The position numbers and the translations under genes were made by a program. DNA of 64,000 bases. Origin: Deltaproteobacteria bacterium (GTDB lineage Bacteria > Myxococcota > JACPTQ01). The stretch's first letter is position 1; every line of letters begins with the position of its first letter. Location of the stretch: NCBI GenBank assembly GCA_016192705.1, contig JACPTQ010000045.1, positions 28,519-92,518 of the forward strand, given 5' to 3'. The notes beneath the pieces were generated by a model. That model searched no databases and had not been told where the DNA came from. It saw only the letters and a program-made list of their open reading frames with translations. This document shows positions 34,062 through 42,955 of the stretch, one piece after another.

Positions 34062-34535
34062 ATGGCAAGAATGATGTCTCTCAAGAGAATGGCGATGCTG
34101 GTGCTCGTGGTTGCAAGTGCTGCGTGCGGAGGCAGCGATTCGGGAGGTTCTCCGAACCCAACGAAACCGCCGCCAACGCCCGCGCCAACGCCCCCGCCAA
34201 CGCGCACAGGCATTACTCAGTGCCTAAGTCTGGTGTGTCAGGCCGGTCAGTACTGCAAGGATGGCTTTCTTTGCGAGCCCGGGTGCGGAAGTGACAACAA
34301 TTGTGCCGCAAACCAGACGTGCCAGAAGGCGCCTGGGCAAAACGTAGGTAGCTGCCAGGTGACCGCCGTGGCGAAGGATTGCACCGCCTTCGTCAGAAAG
34401 TGCACGGCCTGCGGCACCTCCGTGAGTGAATGCACGGTATCTTGCGACGTGATCACCGCCGCATGCATCTCGTGTGTGGTGAATACGAGCGGATGCGTTC
34501 TCGACGCATGCCGGCCGCTCTGTCTCGGCGAATAG
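34062..34535 (+). CDS. Cys-rich lipoprotein, intact paralogue
   Basis: 157 residues from ATG 34062, GAGGAGG upstream. The first 32 residues are identical to those of the 32617 gene (MARMMSLKRMAMLVLVVAS then AACGGSDSGGS), with a Pro/Thr linker after the lipobox. The C-terminal domain has about 16 cysteines (CLSLVCQAGQYC, CEPGCGSDNNC, CTACGTSVSEC) but diverges from the paralogue after GSDNNCAA. Surface lipoprotein of unknown role; disulfide-rich. Confidence 0.75.
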   Translation: MARMMSLKRMAMLVLVVASAACGGSDSGGSPNPTKPPPTPAPTPPPTRTGITQCLSLVCQAGQYCKDGFLCEPGCGSDNNCAANQTCQKAPGQNVGSCQVTAVAKDCTAFVRKCTACGTSVSECTVSCDVITAACISCVVNTSGCVLDACRPLCLGE

Positions 34536-34551
34536 TCAAGTCGTTGGAATC

Positions 34552-36000
34552 GTGATCGTGTGGTTGGCGCGCGTCACTTTTGGCATCTTCACGCGCCGCG
34601 TGGCAAATCTCGCGATCGGTCTTTTGACCGTAGCGATGGCGATCGCTGGTTGCGGTTCGGCGTCGAAGGACAACAACCAATCACCGGCGACACCGCCGGC
34701 CAGTGCGCGCGACGGGGGCTCGCACCCCGCGAACGTCGACGGCGGCGGTGAACCCGATGCCGCGGCGGATCCGGTTTTCGATGGCGGCGAGCCAAACATC
34801 GGGCCGACCCGCATCTACGACACCAGCGCGGAATCGTTTGAGGCTGAAACGACGGTTGCTGTTTCGGCGCAGGGAGACGTCGTTGTCGCGTGGATGGCCG
34901 ATACAAGCGCCGGTTCGCGACTCGGTTATGCCGTGTCACGCGACCGCGGGTCGACGTGGGGCGCGCCGGAACTTGTCTCGCCGTCAACGGCGTCGCGTCT
35001 CGTCGGCGACCCGGCTCTGGTCGCGACGTCGTCCGGGGCGTTCATGCTCGTTTGGATCGACTACCTCGAAAACGATACGTACGAGGAGAACCTGTTTGCG
35101 GCGAAGCTCGCGCCCAGCGATCGAGCGTTCGGGAACCGCGCGACCATTGCGGATCGCGGAAGCTACGACAAACCGTGGATCGTTTCGGCGGCCAACGGGA
35201 CCGCGGACGAAACGTTGATCGTCGCGTATGGGTTTGGCACAACCGACGAGAGCGGAATCGCCGTCGCCCGAAGCGCGGATGGTCGGACCTGGAGCCGCGT
35301 CGTCGTGGCGCGCGACACCGACGACGAAAACTACAACTTCGCACGGCCGTGCACGACTCCATCCGGCGATCGCATCTACCTCGCGTATCTTCGCATGAAT
35401 GCGAGCGATCGCGTCGACGATGTCCGCCTCGCGCGGAGCGACGACCACGGCGCGAGCTGGCCAGCGACGGCGAGCGTCTCGGTACCGATCGCGGGCGAAT
35501 CGCTCGCGCTTGACGACGCGGCCTGCGCGATAACAGGCGGCGACGTCTGGGTGTCGTACGGCGTGTCGCGCGATTGGTCGATCGACCTCTCGCCAAGACT
35601 TTCCGCGGTAGAGCTTGCGCGCTCGAGCAACCAGGGGCGCACGTTCGATCGGCGGCTGAGCTTGCGAAACGCGGACCCGGGCATCGCTTACATGCATCCG
35701 CAGATCGTCGCCGATGGCCTCGGCGCATTGCACGTTCTCTATTACGAAGGTCATGCGGCAAGCCTGCGCGACGGGCACATGCGGCGGGCCGAAATTCCGG
35801 CCGGCGGCGACGCCCTCGTTGAACACGTCGCGCTCGATGAGGGGCTCGTCATGGAGCGGGGGCGAGAAGTTCCGAATTGGCTCGGCGATTATTTTGGCGT
35901 CGCCTGGTCGCGCGGGAGTCTCTTTACCGCGTACGCCCAAAACGCCGACGGGTCATCGCACGTCGCCTTTGCGCGCGCGAGAACCCAAGCAACTCGTTAG
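34552..36000 (+). CDS. Sialidase-like (BNR-repeat) lipoprotein
   Basis: 482 residues from GTG 34552; a later GTG (34603) would give a shorter signal. Lipobox VAMAIAGC. Repeated Asp-box motifs (SRDRGSTW, SADGRTW, SDDHGASW, SSNQGRTF) mark a six-bladed sialidase-type propeller. The catalytic Arg triad of true sialidases cannot be confirmed by eye, so it may only bind glycans. It follows the Cys-rich lipoprotein by 16 bp. Confidence 0.8.
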   Translation: MIVWLARVTFGIFTRRVANLAIGLLTVAMAIAGCGSASKDNNQSPATPPASARDGGSHPANVDGGGEPDAAADPVFDGGEPNIGPTRIYDTSAESFEAETTVAVSAQGDVVVAWMADTSAGSRLGYAVSRDRGSTWGAPELVSPSTASRLVGDPALVATSSGAFMLVWIDYLENDTYEENLFAAKLAPSDRAFGNRATIADRGSYDKPWIVSAANGTADETLIVAYGFGTTDESGIAVARSADGRTWSRVVVARDTDDENYNFARPCTTPSGDRIYLAYLRMNASDRVDDVRLARSDDHGASWPATASVSVPIAGESLALDDAACAITGGDVWVSYGVSRDWSIDLSPRLSAVELARSSNQGRTFDRRLSLRNADPGIAYMHPQIVADGLGALHVLYYEGHAASLRDGHMRRAEIPAGGDALVEHVALDEGLVMERGREVPNWLGDYFGVAWSRGSLFTAYAQNADGSSHVAFARARTQATR

Positions 36001-36021
36001 ACATGATTGGTGCGACGTCGC

Positions 36022-38025
36022 TTACTCTTCAACCTTAGCCGGTGGCTCGGGGCTTGCCTCAAGGCGGTCGAGCCGGCGTTTCATCATGATCCGCGTGATC
36101 CCGAGAAGTCGCGCGGCCCCCGCGATATTTCCTTGCGAATCGGCGAGCGCGGCGCGAACGAGATCCCGCTCAGTTTGTTCGAGATCCGTGAACCGCTCCG
36201 CGAGCGTTGGAGCGTGCAGGGCCGCGACAGCAGTGGGATTTAGCTTGCGGCTGAGCTCGCTCGCCTCGACGAACGGCGGCTCGGCGAGGATGGCCGAGCG
36301 CTCCACTTCGTTCAAAAGCTCGCGCACATTCCCGGGCCAGCTGTACTGACGAAATGCGTCGAGTGCCGCGGGCGCAAACGCCTGAAGGTCTTTGCCCATC
36401 TTGAGTGCCGCGCGTTTCAAAAAAACGGCGGCCAGCAGGGCGACGTCATCGCCGCGTTCGCGAAGCGGTGGGACGACGAGCTCGACAACGTTCAAGCGAT
36501 AGTACAGATCTTCGCGAAATCGACCAGCCTTGACCTCGGCCGCCAAGTCGCGGTGCGTCGCCGAAACGAGCCGCACGTTGACGTGAAAAGTCCTCTCGGA
36601 GCCGAGCGGCTGAACCTCGCCCTCTTCGATCGCGCGCAGAACCTTGGCCTGCGCCGAAAGGCTCAGGTCGCCAATCTCGTCGAGGAAAAGCGTTCCGCGG
36701 TTGGCCAAAAAGAACTTTCCGCGCCGATCCCGCGTCGCGCCGGTAAACGCGCCCTTTTCGTGCCCGAAGAGTTCGCTCTCAATCATCGTCTCCGGAATCG
36801 CCGCGCAGTTGACCGGCACAAACGGCCCTTCCGAGCGCGGTGAGAGCCGATGGATCGTGCGCGCGACGAGCTCTTTGCCGGAACCGCTTTCCCCAAGGAT
36901 GAGAATATTCGTCCCCTCGGATTCGGCGTAACGCCCGACCTCGCTGCGGAGGCGCGCGATGTTTTCGCTCGACCCGAGGATCTCGTCGCTCGACCGCCAC
37001 TCGCGGGTCGTCTCGGCGATCGCCGTCGCCTGCTGATAGCGCTCCGCACTCTCAAGCGCGTCCGCGCACAGCCGTCCGAGTGCCATGAGAAAGTCGAGAT
37101 CGTCGACGGTGAAGCGATCGTTTCGCCCCTGGTCGTCGACGTACAGAAAACCGTGGAGACGCGCGTGTGTTTGGAGCGGCGCCCCGATCGCCGAAAGGAC
37201 GCGCTGGGTTACGAAGGTGGGTGGGCGTTCCGCGCGCGCGCTTGAGCTCGAATCCGAAACGATCACGCCCTCGCGTCGCCCGAGCAAGATTTCGAGGATG
37301 GAGCGGCTGACGACGATGTCGTGGCCCGACGCGCCTTTGTGATGCCGTGTTCGCGAAATGCAACGAACCCCGCGCCACGAATCGTCCGAAACAAGGCCGG
37401 GTCCAGGGACGGGAACCTTTGTGCTCCGCGATTGGTTGAGGACGCCGACGATGCCGCGGTCACAACCGAGGAGGTCGAGCGCGGTTTCGAGCATCTCGCC
37501 GAGAAGTTTTTCCGAGTCGTCGAGGAGGCCGACCGTTCGGCCCATTTTGAGGAGAAGGTCGAGTCGGCGTCGAGCATCGTCGTCACCGCGCGCGCGAACG
37601 GGGGCGCGCGCGACGTCGAGTGGGGACGCGAAAGCGGACGCGGGGGTCGCGCCAGAATCGTCGCTCGGCGAGCTGTCGAGGGTGTGGCTCCCGACCTCGA
37701 CCACCGGTTCGTCGGATTCGTAAAAAAGAATGAGCGTTCGCCCCACCGCGATCTGATCGCCGTCGTTGAGGCGCGCCTCGCGTTCGATCCGCTGGCCGTT
37801 CACCTGAACACCGTGTCGCGATTCGGTATCGACCGCAAAAAAAGAGTCACCGTCGCGGAGGTCGAATCGCAGGTGCTCGCGTGAGACAAAGCGGTCCTCG
37901 AGCGCGAGATCGTTTGTTTGATCTCGGCCGATGCGAAACCCATTCTTCAGGGGGATCGAATAGGCAACGCGTCCCGGTTCTCGAACAACGATGTGAGCCA
38001 CAGTGCTCGCGACCTCCCCGGTCAT
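36022..38025 (-). CDS. FHA-GAF-sigma-54 transcriptional activator
   Basis: 667 residues from ATG 38025. An in-frame GTG at 38061 is open, but it would lie only five bases after the predicted start of transcription, so I prefer 38025. Domains: FHA ([20 protein letters not shown]), GAF-like sensor (about 150-320), AAA+ activator (GESGSGKE Walker A, GAFTGA loop contacting sigma-54, [11 protein letters not shown]alker B) and a Fis-type HTH ([20 protein letters not shown]). FHA domains read phospho-Thr, so a Ser/Thr kinase may control it. Eight sigma-54-type promoters with shared GATC sites lie in this window, one in front of this gene. Confidence 0.92.
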   Translation of the reverse strand: MTGEVASTVAHIVVREPGRVAYSIPLKNGFRIGRDQTNDLALEDRFVSREHLRFDLRDGDSFFAVDTESRHGVQVNGQRIEREARLNDGDQIAVGRTLILFYESDEPVVEVGSHTLDSSPSDDSGATPASAFASPLDVARAPVRARGDDDARRRLDLLLKMGRTVGLLDDSEKLLGEMLETALDLLGCDRGIVGVLNQSRSTKVPVPGPGLVSDDSWRGVRCISRTRHHKGASGHDIVVSRSILEILLGRREGVIVSDSSSSARAERPPTFVTQRVLSAIGAPLQTHARLHGFLYVDDQGRNDRFTVDDLDFLMALGRLCADALESAERYQQATAIAETTREWRSSDEILGSSENIARLRSEVGRYAESEGTNILILGESGSGKELVARTIHRLSPRSEGPFVPVNCAAIPETMIESELFGHEKGAFTGATRDRRGKFFLANRGTLFLDEIGDLSLSAQAKVLRAIEEGEVQPLGSERTFHVNVRLVSATHRDLAAEVKAGRFREDLYYRLNVVELVVPPLRERGDDVALLAAVFLKRAALKMGKDLQAFAPAALDAFRQYSWPGNVRELLNEVERSAILAEPPFVEASELSRKLNPTAVAALHAPTLAERFTDLEQTERDLVRAALADSQGNIAGAARLLGITRIMMKRRLDRLEASPEPPAKVEE

Positions 38026-38077
38026 TCTCCATGGTGCTTCGCCGACACGCAAGAAATCCACAGCGGATCAAGGCGAA

Positions 38078-38179
38078 GCAAGGTGTGATCCAGTAGGGCT
38101 CGGCGAAATGCTGTGCGATTCTCAACTCGCGCCAGCTTTTTTTGGTGCACGCGGTGATCAAATGAAGGGCGCGGCGATC
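38078..38179 (-). promoter_or_regulatory. GATC pair plus sigma-54-type promoter for the activator gene
   Basis: GATC at 38156 and 38176 (20 bp apart). Reading leftwards, TGGATC-N5-TTGC occupies 38092-38078; distance 64 bp. Predicted start near 38066, leaving a 40-base leader before ATG 38025. Suggests the activator controls its own gene. Confidence 0.62.
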
Positions 38180-38217
38180 GTTCGATAGCCTTGGCTTCTC
38201 TGCCAATGGCTCGCAAA

Positions 38218-38270
38218 ATTGGCGCGCGATTGAGATCGATTGGCGCCCCATCGCTTCCGCAAATCGTTAT
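38218..38270 (+). promoter_or_regulatory. ATTGGCGC tandem element, copy 4
   Basis: ATTGGCGC at 38218 and 38239 (21 bp apart), CGTTAT at 38265-38270, then CCTGGTCGAA. Precedes the M1-type peptidase at 38304. Confidence 0.6.
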
Positions 38271-38303
38271 ATTTCCTGGTCGAACAGGAGATGAGGAGGA
38301 AAC

Positions 38304-39776
38304 ATGCGCGTTGAAATTGTCAGAATCGGGTTGCTCTTTGTGATGGTCGCGCCGCTCGCTTGCCAGGTCGACGAGCGAGTCGACCCGCAGCGGAGTCGCC
38401 GAGATCGACCGGAGGCGGCGGCCGTCCGGCAGGTTGCCATGGGGCTCGGTGCGGAGTCGTGGATCAAATCGATCAATCTCGAATTTGACGTCGTGGGGCG
38501 TTCCGGCACTGGCGCGTACTCGATCGACAACGCGCCGTGGGACCAGCTTCTGGATCTCGACATCGGCGGCGCTGGAGCCACGGACCTCGACGGCGTTGGG
38601 CTCAACATCACGAGCGTCAAGCTTCTCGATGGGACGCCCGGAGGGACACCTCTTCTTTACACAATCGCGTCTTGGCTCGATCCGTCGATTGCACCGGTTT
38701 TTCGCCGTCTCTCGATTGAAGTCCCAGCCGACCCGGCCTACGACGAATACAATCCGCAAACCCTGGTTGTGCAGGTCACTTGGATCTTCGCGGATCAATC
38801 TGGCACGCCGCTTCGAGGTTTCTACGATCTCGGGACCAGCAGTTACACATACACTTGGCCCTATTACTGCGGGAATCTATTCCCGTGCACGATGAGCCCG
38901 AGGTTTGGCAGCCTCTACTCCATGACGTTGAGGAACGTGCCGGCCGGACAGACCGCGATCTATCCCGAGGGTGTGGTCCTCGGCGATCCGCCGTCCTACA
39001 TGCTCGCGTTCGCGATCGGGGCGTACACGACGGAGCCCCTCGGGACAACCGTGCCGGGAGGGACGACGGTGAACGTTTACTACCTGCCGGGCGGCAAGGA
39101 TGATGCGATCAAGGGAACAAAGTACCTGAAGAACGCCTTTCAGTACTTCGAGAATAGCCTTGGCACGTACCGGTTTGGGCCTACCGCAGGAACCGTCCAG
39201 GTGGCGCACAGCGCGGGTGGCATGGAACACCATCCGTTCTGGCATCTCAGCTCAATATACCTACCCAGCCCTGAGATGAATGTTCATGAGTCGGCACATG
39301 GCTGGTATGGAAACGGCGTCAGGATTCAGTGCCAGGAAGATTTTGTCCTCTCGGAGGGGACCGTGAGTTACTTGACCGCGGTTGCGTTGGAGGCGGTCGG
39401 AGATGCCAGCGACCCGTGGGTTTCGAAAATCTGGGACCGATACAAGACGCGGCTCGATAACGTCATGTCGTCGGGTGTGGCAAAGATCGCCTGGCCCGGC
39501 GGCGGAACGACATGCGATCAATACGACGTGGGCGCCAACTTCACGGACATCCCTTACATGAAGGGCGCGTTCTTTTTTCGCGCTCTCGCTAAGCGGGTAG
39601 GAACCCCGGCACTGATAAGTGCGCTCAGCAGCTTTTACTGGGCGCGAGTGGGCACGGCCGCGGGGATGCAGGATCTGCTCGACCACATCAAGGCCGCGAC
39701 GCTTTACGATCCCACGACTTGCGCGAACGACTGGCTGAAGAGCATTTCGGTGCCGGCCTACGATACTTGTCCGTGA
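38304..39776 (+). CDS. M1-type (aminopeptidase-like) metallopeptidase lipoprotein
   Basis: 490 residues from ATG 38304 (GAGGAGG upstream). Signal with lipobox VMVAPLAC. The catalytic half matches family M1: AGGMEHHPF stands for the GAMEN exopeptidase motif, HESAHGWYGN (His at residues 328 and 332) is the zinc site, and LSEGTVSYL carries the third ligand Glu. The change from GAMEN to GGMEH may alter N-terminal amine recognition. The N-terminal half is beta-rich. It likely digests peptides at the cell surface. Confidence 0.85.
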   Translation: MRVEIVRIGLLFVMVAPLACQVDERVDPQRSRRDRPEAAAVRQVAMGLGAESWIKSINLEFDVVGRSGTGAYSIDNAPWDQLLDLDIGGAGATDLDGVGLNITSVKLLDGTPGGTPLLYTIASWLDPSIAPVFRRLSIEVPADPAYDEYNPQTLVVQVTWIFADQSGTPLRGFYDLGTSSYTYTWPYYCGNLFPCTMSPRFGSLYSMTLRNVPAGQTAIYPEGVVLGDPPSYMLAFAIGAYTTEPLGTTVPGGTTVNVYYLPGGKDDAIKGTKYLKNAFQYFENSLGTYRFGPTAGTVQVAHSAGGMEHHPFWHLSSIYLPSPEMNVHESAHGWYGNGVRIQCQEDFVLSEGTVSYLTAVALEAVGDASDPWVSKIWDRYKTRLDNVMSSGVAKIAWPGGGTTCDQYDVGANFTDIPYMKGAFFFRALAKRVGTPALISALSSFYWARVGTAAGMQDLLDHIKAATLYDPTTCANDWLKSISVPAYDTCP

Positions 39777-39906
39777 TCATCTAAAGGGCGAGGCGATCGT
39801 TCGATAGCCTTTTTGCGCCGCGGACGCGCGAGCTGTTTCGCGGGGGCTATGAAATCGCGCCATTTTTCGAGACCGGATTCACCACGGGCGCTGGAGCGAC
39901 ATTTGC
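39773..39906 (+). promoter_or_regulatory. GATC pair plus sigma-54-type promoter for GH10-GH44
   Basis: GATC at 39773 and 39793 (20 bp apart). Promoter TGGAGC-N5-TTGC at 39892-39906, distance 96 bp. Predicted start near 39918. Nearly identical promoter core to 42890-42904. Confidence 0.65.
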
Positions 39907-39942
39907 TCACCAATATCCGGGGCCGGGGTGGAGGATGGCGAA

Positions 39943-41037
39943 TTGTTGAAGCGATGCTTACTCGGGTTTGTTTTGTTCGGATTGCTCGCCACGTGCGCCA
40001 GCGGCACGACGCCCGCGCCCGGTTCACCCACGCCAGGTCCTGATGCATCCACGCCCGATGCCGGAACGCCCGATGCGCCCCCACCTGACGCCTCCACACC
40101 GGATGCGTCGATCCCACTCAAGACGCTCGCTATGAAGCACGGAATCCCCTTCGGCGCCAATTTCGACTACGAGGTTCGCAGCCCTCTCCACGATCAGATA
40201 TTCGAGACGGAGATGAACGTAATGGTCGTCGGGACATTCTGGAACGGCGTCATGCGACCCACGTCGCGTGCCGAATTCAACTTCGCCGATACCGACGGCG
40301 TCGTGGCCTGGGGCCGCGCGCGCAACATGGATCTACAGGGTCAGTCGCTGGTCTGGTTCGAGGACATCCCCGACTGGGTGCAGGCTGCGCCTTTGGCCGA
40401 CGTCGAGGCGATCATGAACGAGCATATCGACACCGTGGTCCGTCGCTACGCGGGCAAAATCAAAGCGTGGAACGTCGTGAACGAGTCCGTTGCCGACGAC
40501 GGAGGGCTCCGTCAGAACCACAGGTGGGCCGAGGCGATGGGGAATGATCACATCCGCAAGGCGTTCGTGCGCGCGCACTCGGCTGATCCGACCGCCGTGC
40601 TCTACTACAACGACTTCGATATCGAGAGCAATCAAGCCAAGTACGAGGGCGTCAAGGCCCTACTCATCAATCTAAAGAATCAGGGGGCCCCGGTGCATGG
40701 TCTCGGCTGGCAGATGCACGTTAGGCCGTCGAGCGTTGTTCCCGCTACGCTCCTCGCGCGAATGAACGAGATCGCTGACCTCGGCTTCGACAACTACGTC
40801 ACCGAGCTCGATGTGGAGCTGCCGGAAGACGCTGGCGCGACCGACTACGAGCAACAAAAAGAGATCTACAAGACGCTCGTCCAAACCTTCTTGGTCGCAC
40901 GCCGCCTCAAAAACATCGTGGTCTGGGGCCTTCGCGACGGCAGTCCGTACTGGCTCACGAATAATCATCCGCTCCTCTTCGACGAGAACCTCCGCAAGAA
41001 ACCCGCCTACTTCGGCGTAGAGGAAGCCCTAAGATGA
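39943..41037 (+). CDS. GH10 endo-1,4-beta-xylanase lipoprotein
   Basis: 364 residues from TTG 39943, chosen because GGAGGA sits seven bases upstream. Signal LKRCLLGFVLFGLLATC with lipobox, then a Pro/Asp/Ala/Thr linker (PDASTPDAGTPDAPPPD). The GH10 catalytic residues are visible: acid/base Glu in WNVVNESVADDG and nucleophile Glu in YVTELDVELP. The barrel is otherwise complete (GQSLVWFEDIPDWV, AVLYYNDFDIE). It cuts xylan backbones. The next gene, a GH44 enzyme, starts inside its stop (ATGA). Confidence 0.93.
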   Translation: MLKRCLLGFVLFGLLATCASGTTPAPGSPTPGPDASTPDAGTPDAPPPDASTPDASIPLKTLAMKHGIPFGANFDYEVRSPLHDQIFETEMNVMVVGTFWNGVMRPTSRAEFNFADTDGVVAWGRARNMDLQGQSLVWFEDIPDWVQAAPLADVEAIMNEHIDTVVRRYAGKIKAWNVVNESVADDGGLRQNHRWAEAMGNDHIRKAFVRAHSADPTAVLYYNDFDIESNQAKYEGVKALLINLKNQGAPVHGLGWQMHVRPSSVVPATLLARMNEIADLGFDNYVTELDVELPEDAGATDYEQQKEIYKTLVQTFLVARRLKNIVVWGLRDGSPYWLTNNHPLLFDENLRKKPAYFGVEEALR

Positions 41038-42746
41038 GTGCGAAAGCGCGATGGCTGCTGAGGCTCGTTTTGTTGATCGCGCCCGGATGCCGCGACTCGG
41101 CTGGAGGTGGCGCAAGCGGAGCGGACGATGCCGGTGTCCAAGGGCCGAGAGACGATGCCGGCACACCAGGGCCGGCGGTTGAGTTGCGCGTGGAGGTGCA
41201 TAATCCAGGGACACCGATTTCGCGGTATATCTACGGGGCCGACGATCAAGTCGTTTTGAACACGTCGTACCTCAAGATGCCCAAGGCGGGCCTCGTCCGT
41301 GCCGCGAGTGGTGCATGGACCACGTACAACTGGGAAAACAACGCTAAAAACCACGGGGTCGATTGGGGGCCAAACGAAAGCACGAGCGTCGATATCGATG
41401 GCCCTGGAAGTACGGATACGCCGGGCGCGGCCGTGGTGAGCCGCGTGACTTCTGCGCACAACATTGGAGCCGCGGCAGTCGTTAGCGTGTCGTTGACGGA
41501 CTATGTGGCGGCTGACAAGGACGGCGGGGTGATCCAAGGGCCGTCTGCCACGAATCCGCGTTGGGCGAAAAACAACGACACAAAACCGACCGCACTCTCC
41601 ATGACGCCTAATCTCAGCGATGGCACGGTCTATCAAGACGAGTTCGTCAATTTCATTCAGCAGACGTTTCGGACCGCTCTCGCACAAGGAAAAAAAATCT
41701 TTTATTCGCTCGACAACGAACCCGGCATCTGGAACGAGATCCACCCATTGCTTCATCCAGTGAAGCCAACCTTCGCGGAAATGGCCGAACGGACAAGGCG
41801 GTTTGGTTCCATGATCAAGCGGCATGCTCCGGATGCGCTTGTCTTTGGGATGGTGGCTTTTGGCGTCAACGAGCTGATGACGTTGAACGACGCGCCTGAT
41901 CAGGCGGGGCGGCTCTATGTCGATTTCTACCTCGATATGATCAAGGGACTTGAAACGAGTGCAGGGAAACGAATCGTCGATGTGATCGACGTGCATTGGT
42001 ACAGCGAGGTGGTGGCCGACGGAATTCGGATTTCCGATCTTGGCACGTCGGGAGAGGTGCTTACCAGAATGAGGCCAAATCCATCGGCCGCAGAGATTGA
42101 GGCGCGGGTGCAAAACCCAAGATCTTTATGGGATCCGGCGTATGTCGAGAACAGTTGGATCGTCGAAGGGGGCTATCAAGATTTCGATCGAAAGCCGATT
42201 CGTTTGATCCCGTGGCTGAAGGAGAAGATTGCCGCGCGCTATCCGGAAACGAAGCTGGCTATCACCGAATATAACTATGGCGACGGCATTCATATCTCAC
42301 ATGCGATCGCACACGCGGACGCGCTCGGCATTTTTGGGAGAGAAGGCGTGTTTGCCGCGGCGTTTTTCCCGCTCGCCGAGCCTTTTCTGGGCAGTTACAT
42401 TCAGGGTGCGTTTGATATGTTTCTCGACTACGACGGCAAGGGGAGCGCGGTCGGAGACGTCTCGGTTCCCGTGCAGAATCCCGACGTCGCGCGCCTCTCG
42501 GCTTATGCGATGAAGAGTTCGAACAACCCGACCCGGCTGCATCTCGTTCTGCTGAACAAAACCGGCGCGGAGATCGCTACCCGTTTCGCGTTAACGGACG
42601 GCGGCTGGAAGACGGCGACGGCGTTCGTTTTGGCGCAAGGAAACCTCGTCCCGCGGGCTGCGGGTCCAGTCGACGTGGGGAGCGGAGACGCGTTGACCGC
42701 CACGTTGCCGCCGCTCAGCGTCACGACGATCGAAATCAAGAAGTAA
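41034..42746 (+). CDS. GH44 endoglucanase/xyloglucanase lipoprotein
   Basis: 570 residues from ATG 41034, overlapping the GH10 stop. Lipobox VLLIAPGC, short Asp/Gly linker. GH44 landmarks: FYSLDNEPGIWNEIHP (acid/base Glu), VIDVHWYSEVV and LAITEYNYGDG (nucleophile Glu), followed by a C-terminal beta-sandwich (VTTIEIKK end). It cuts beta-1,4-glucans or xyloglucan. With the GH10 it forms a two-enzyme operon for plant cell-wall polysaccharides. Confidence 0.92.
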   Translation: MSAKARWLLRLVLLIAPGCRDSAGGGASGADDAGVQGPRDDAGTPGPAVELRVEVHNPGTPISRYIYGADDQVVLNTSYLKMPKAGLVRAASGAWTTYNWENNAKNHGVDWGPNESTSVDIDGPGSTDTPGAAVVSRVTSAHNIGAAAVVSVSLTDYVAADKDGGVIQGPSATNPRWAKNNDTKPTALSMTPNLSDGTVYQDEFVNFIQQTFRTALAQGKKIFYSLDNEPGIWNEIHPLLHPVKPTFAEMAERTRRFGSMIKRHAPDALVFGMVAFGVNELMTLNDAPDQAGRLYVDFYLDMIKGLETSAGKRIVDVIDVHWYSEVVADGIRISDLGTSGEVLTRMRPNPSAAEIEARVQNPRSLWDPAYVENSWIVEGGYQDFDRKPIRLIPWLKEKIAARYPETKLAITEYNYGDGIHISHAIAHADALGIFGREGVFAAAFFPLAEPFLGSYIQGAFDMFLDYDGKGSAVGDVSVPVQNPDVARLSAYAMKSSNNPTRLHLVLLNKTGAEIATRFALTDGGWKTATAFVLAQGNLVPRAAGPVDVGSGDALTATLPPLSVTTIEIKK

Positions 42747-42772
42747 CTCGACGCTTCGATCAAAGCCGAGGT

Positions 42773-42904
42773 GATCACCCGAGAGGGGCGGTGATCGTTC
42801 GATAGCCGCCGGGCGTTGCGGCGCGCTGCGTTGTTATTGGGGGGCGACGAAATCGCCTGACTTTTCGAGGCCGGGCGGCGATGGGGCGCTGGAGCGACAC
42901 TTGC
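42773..42904 (+). promoter_or_regulatory. GATC pair plus sigma-54-type promoter for PAN-domain gene
   Basis: GATC at 42773 and 42793 (20 bp apart). Promoter TGGAGC-N5-TTGC at 42890-42904, distance 94 bp. Predicted start near 42916. Confidence 0.65.
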
Positions 42905-42955
42905 TCACCTCGACTTACGAAAGAGCGGGGACGTGACATTAGGAGGGTGAGCGAC

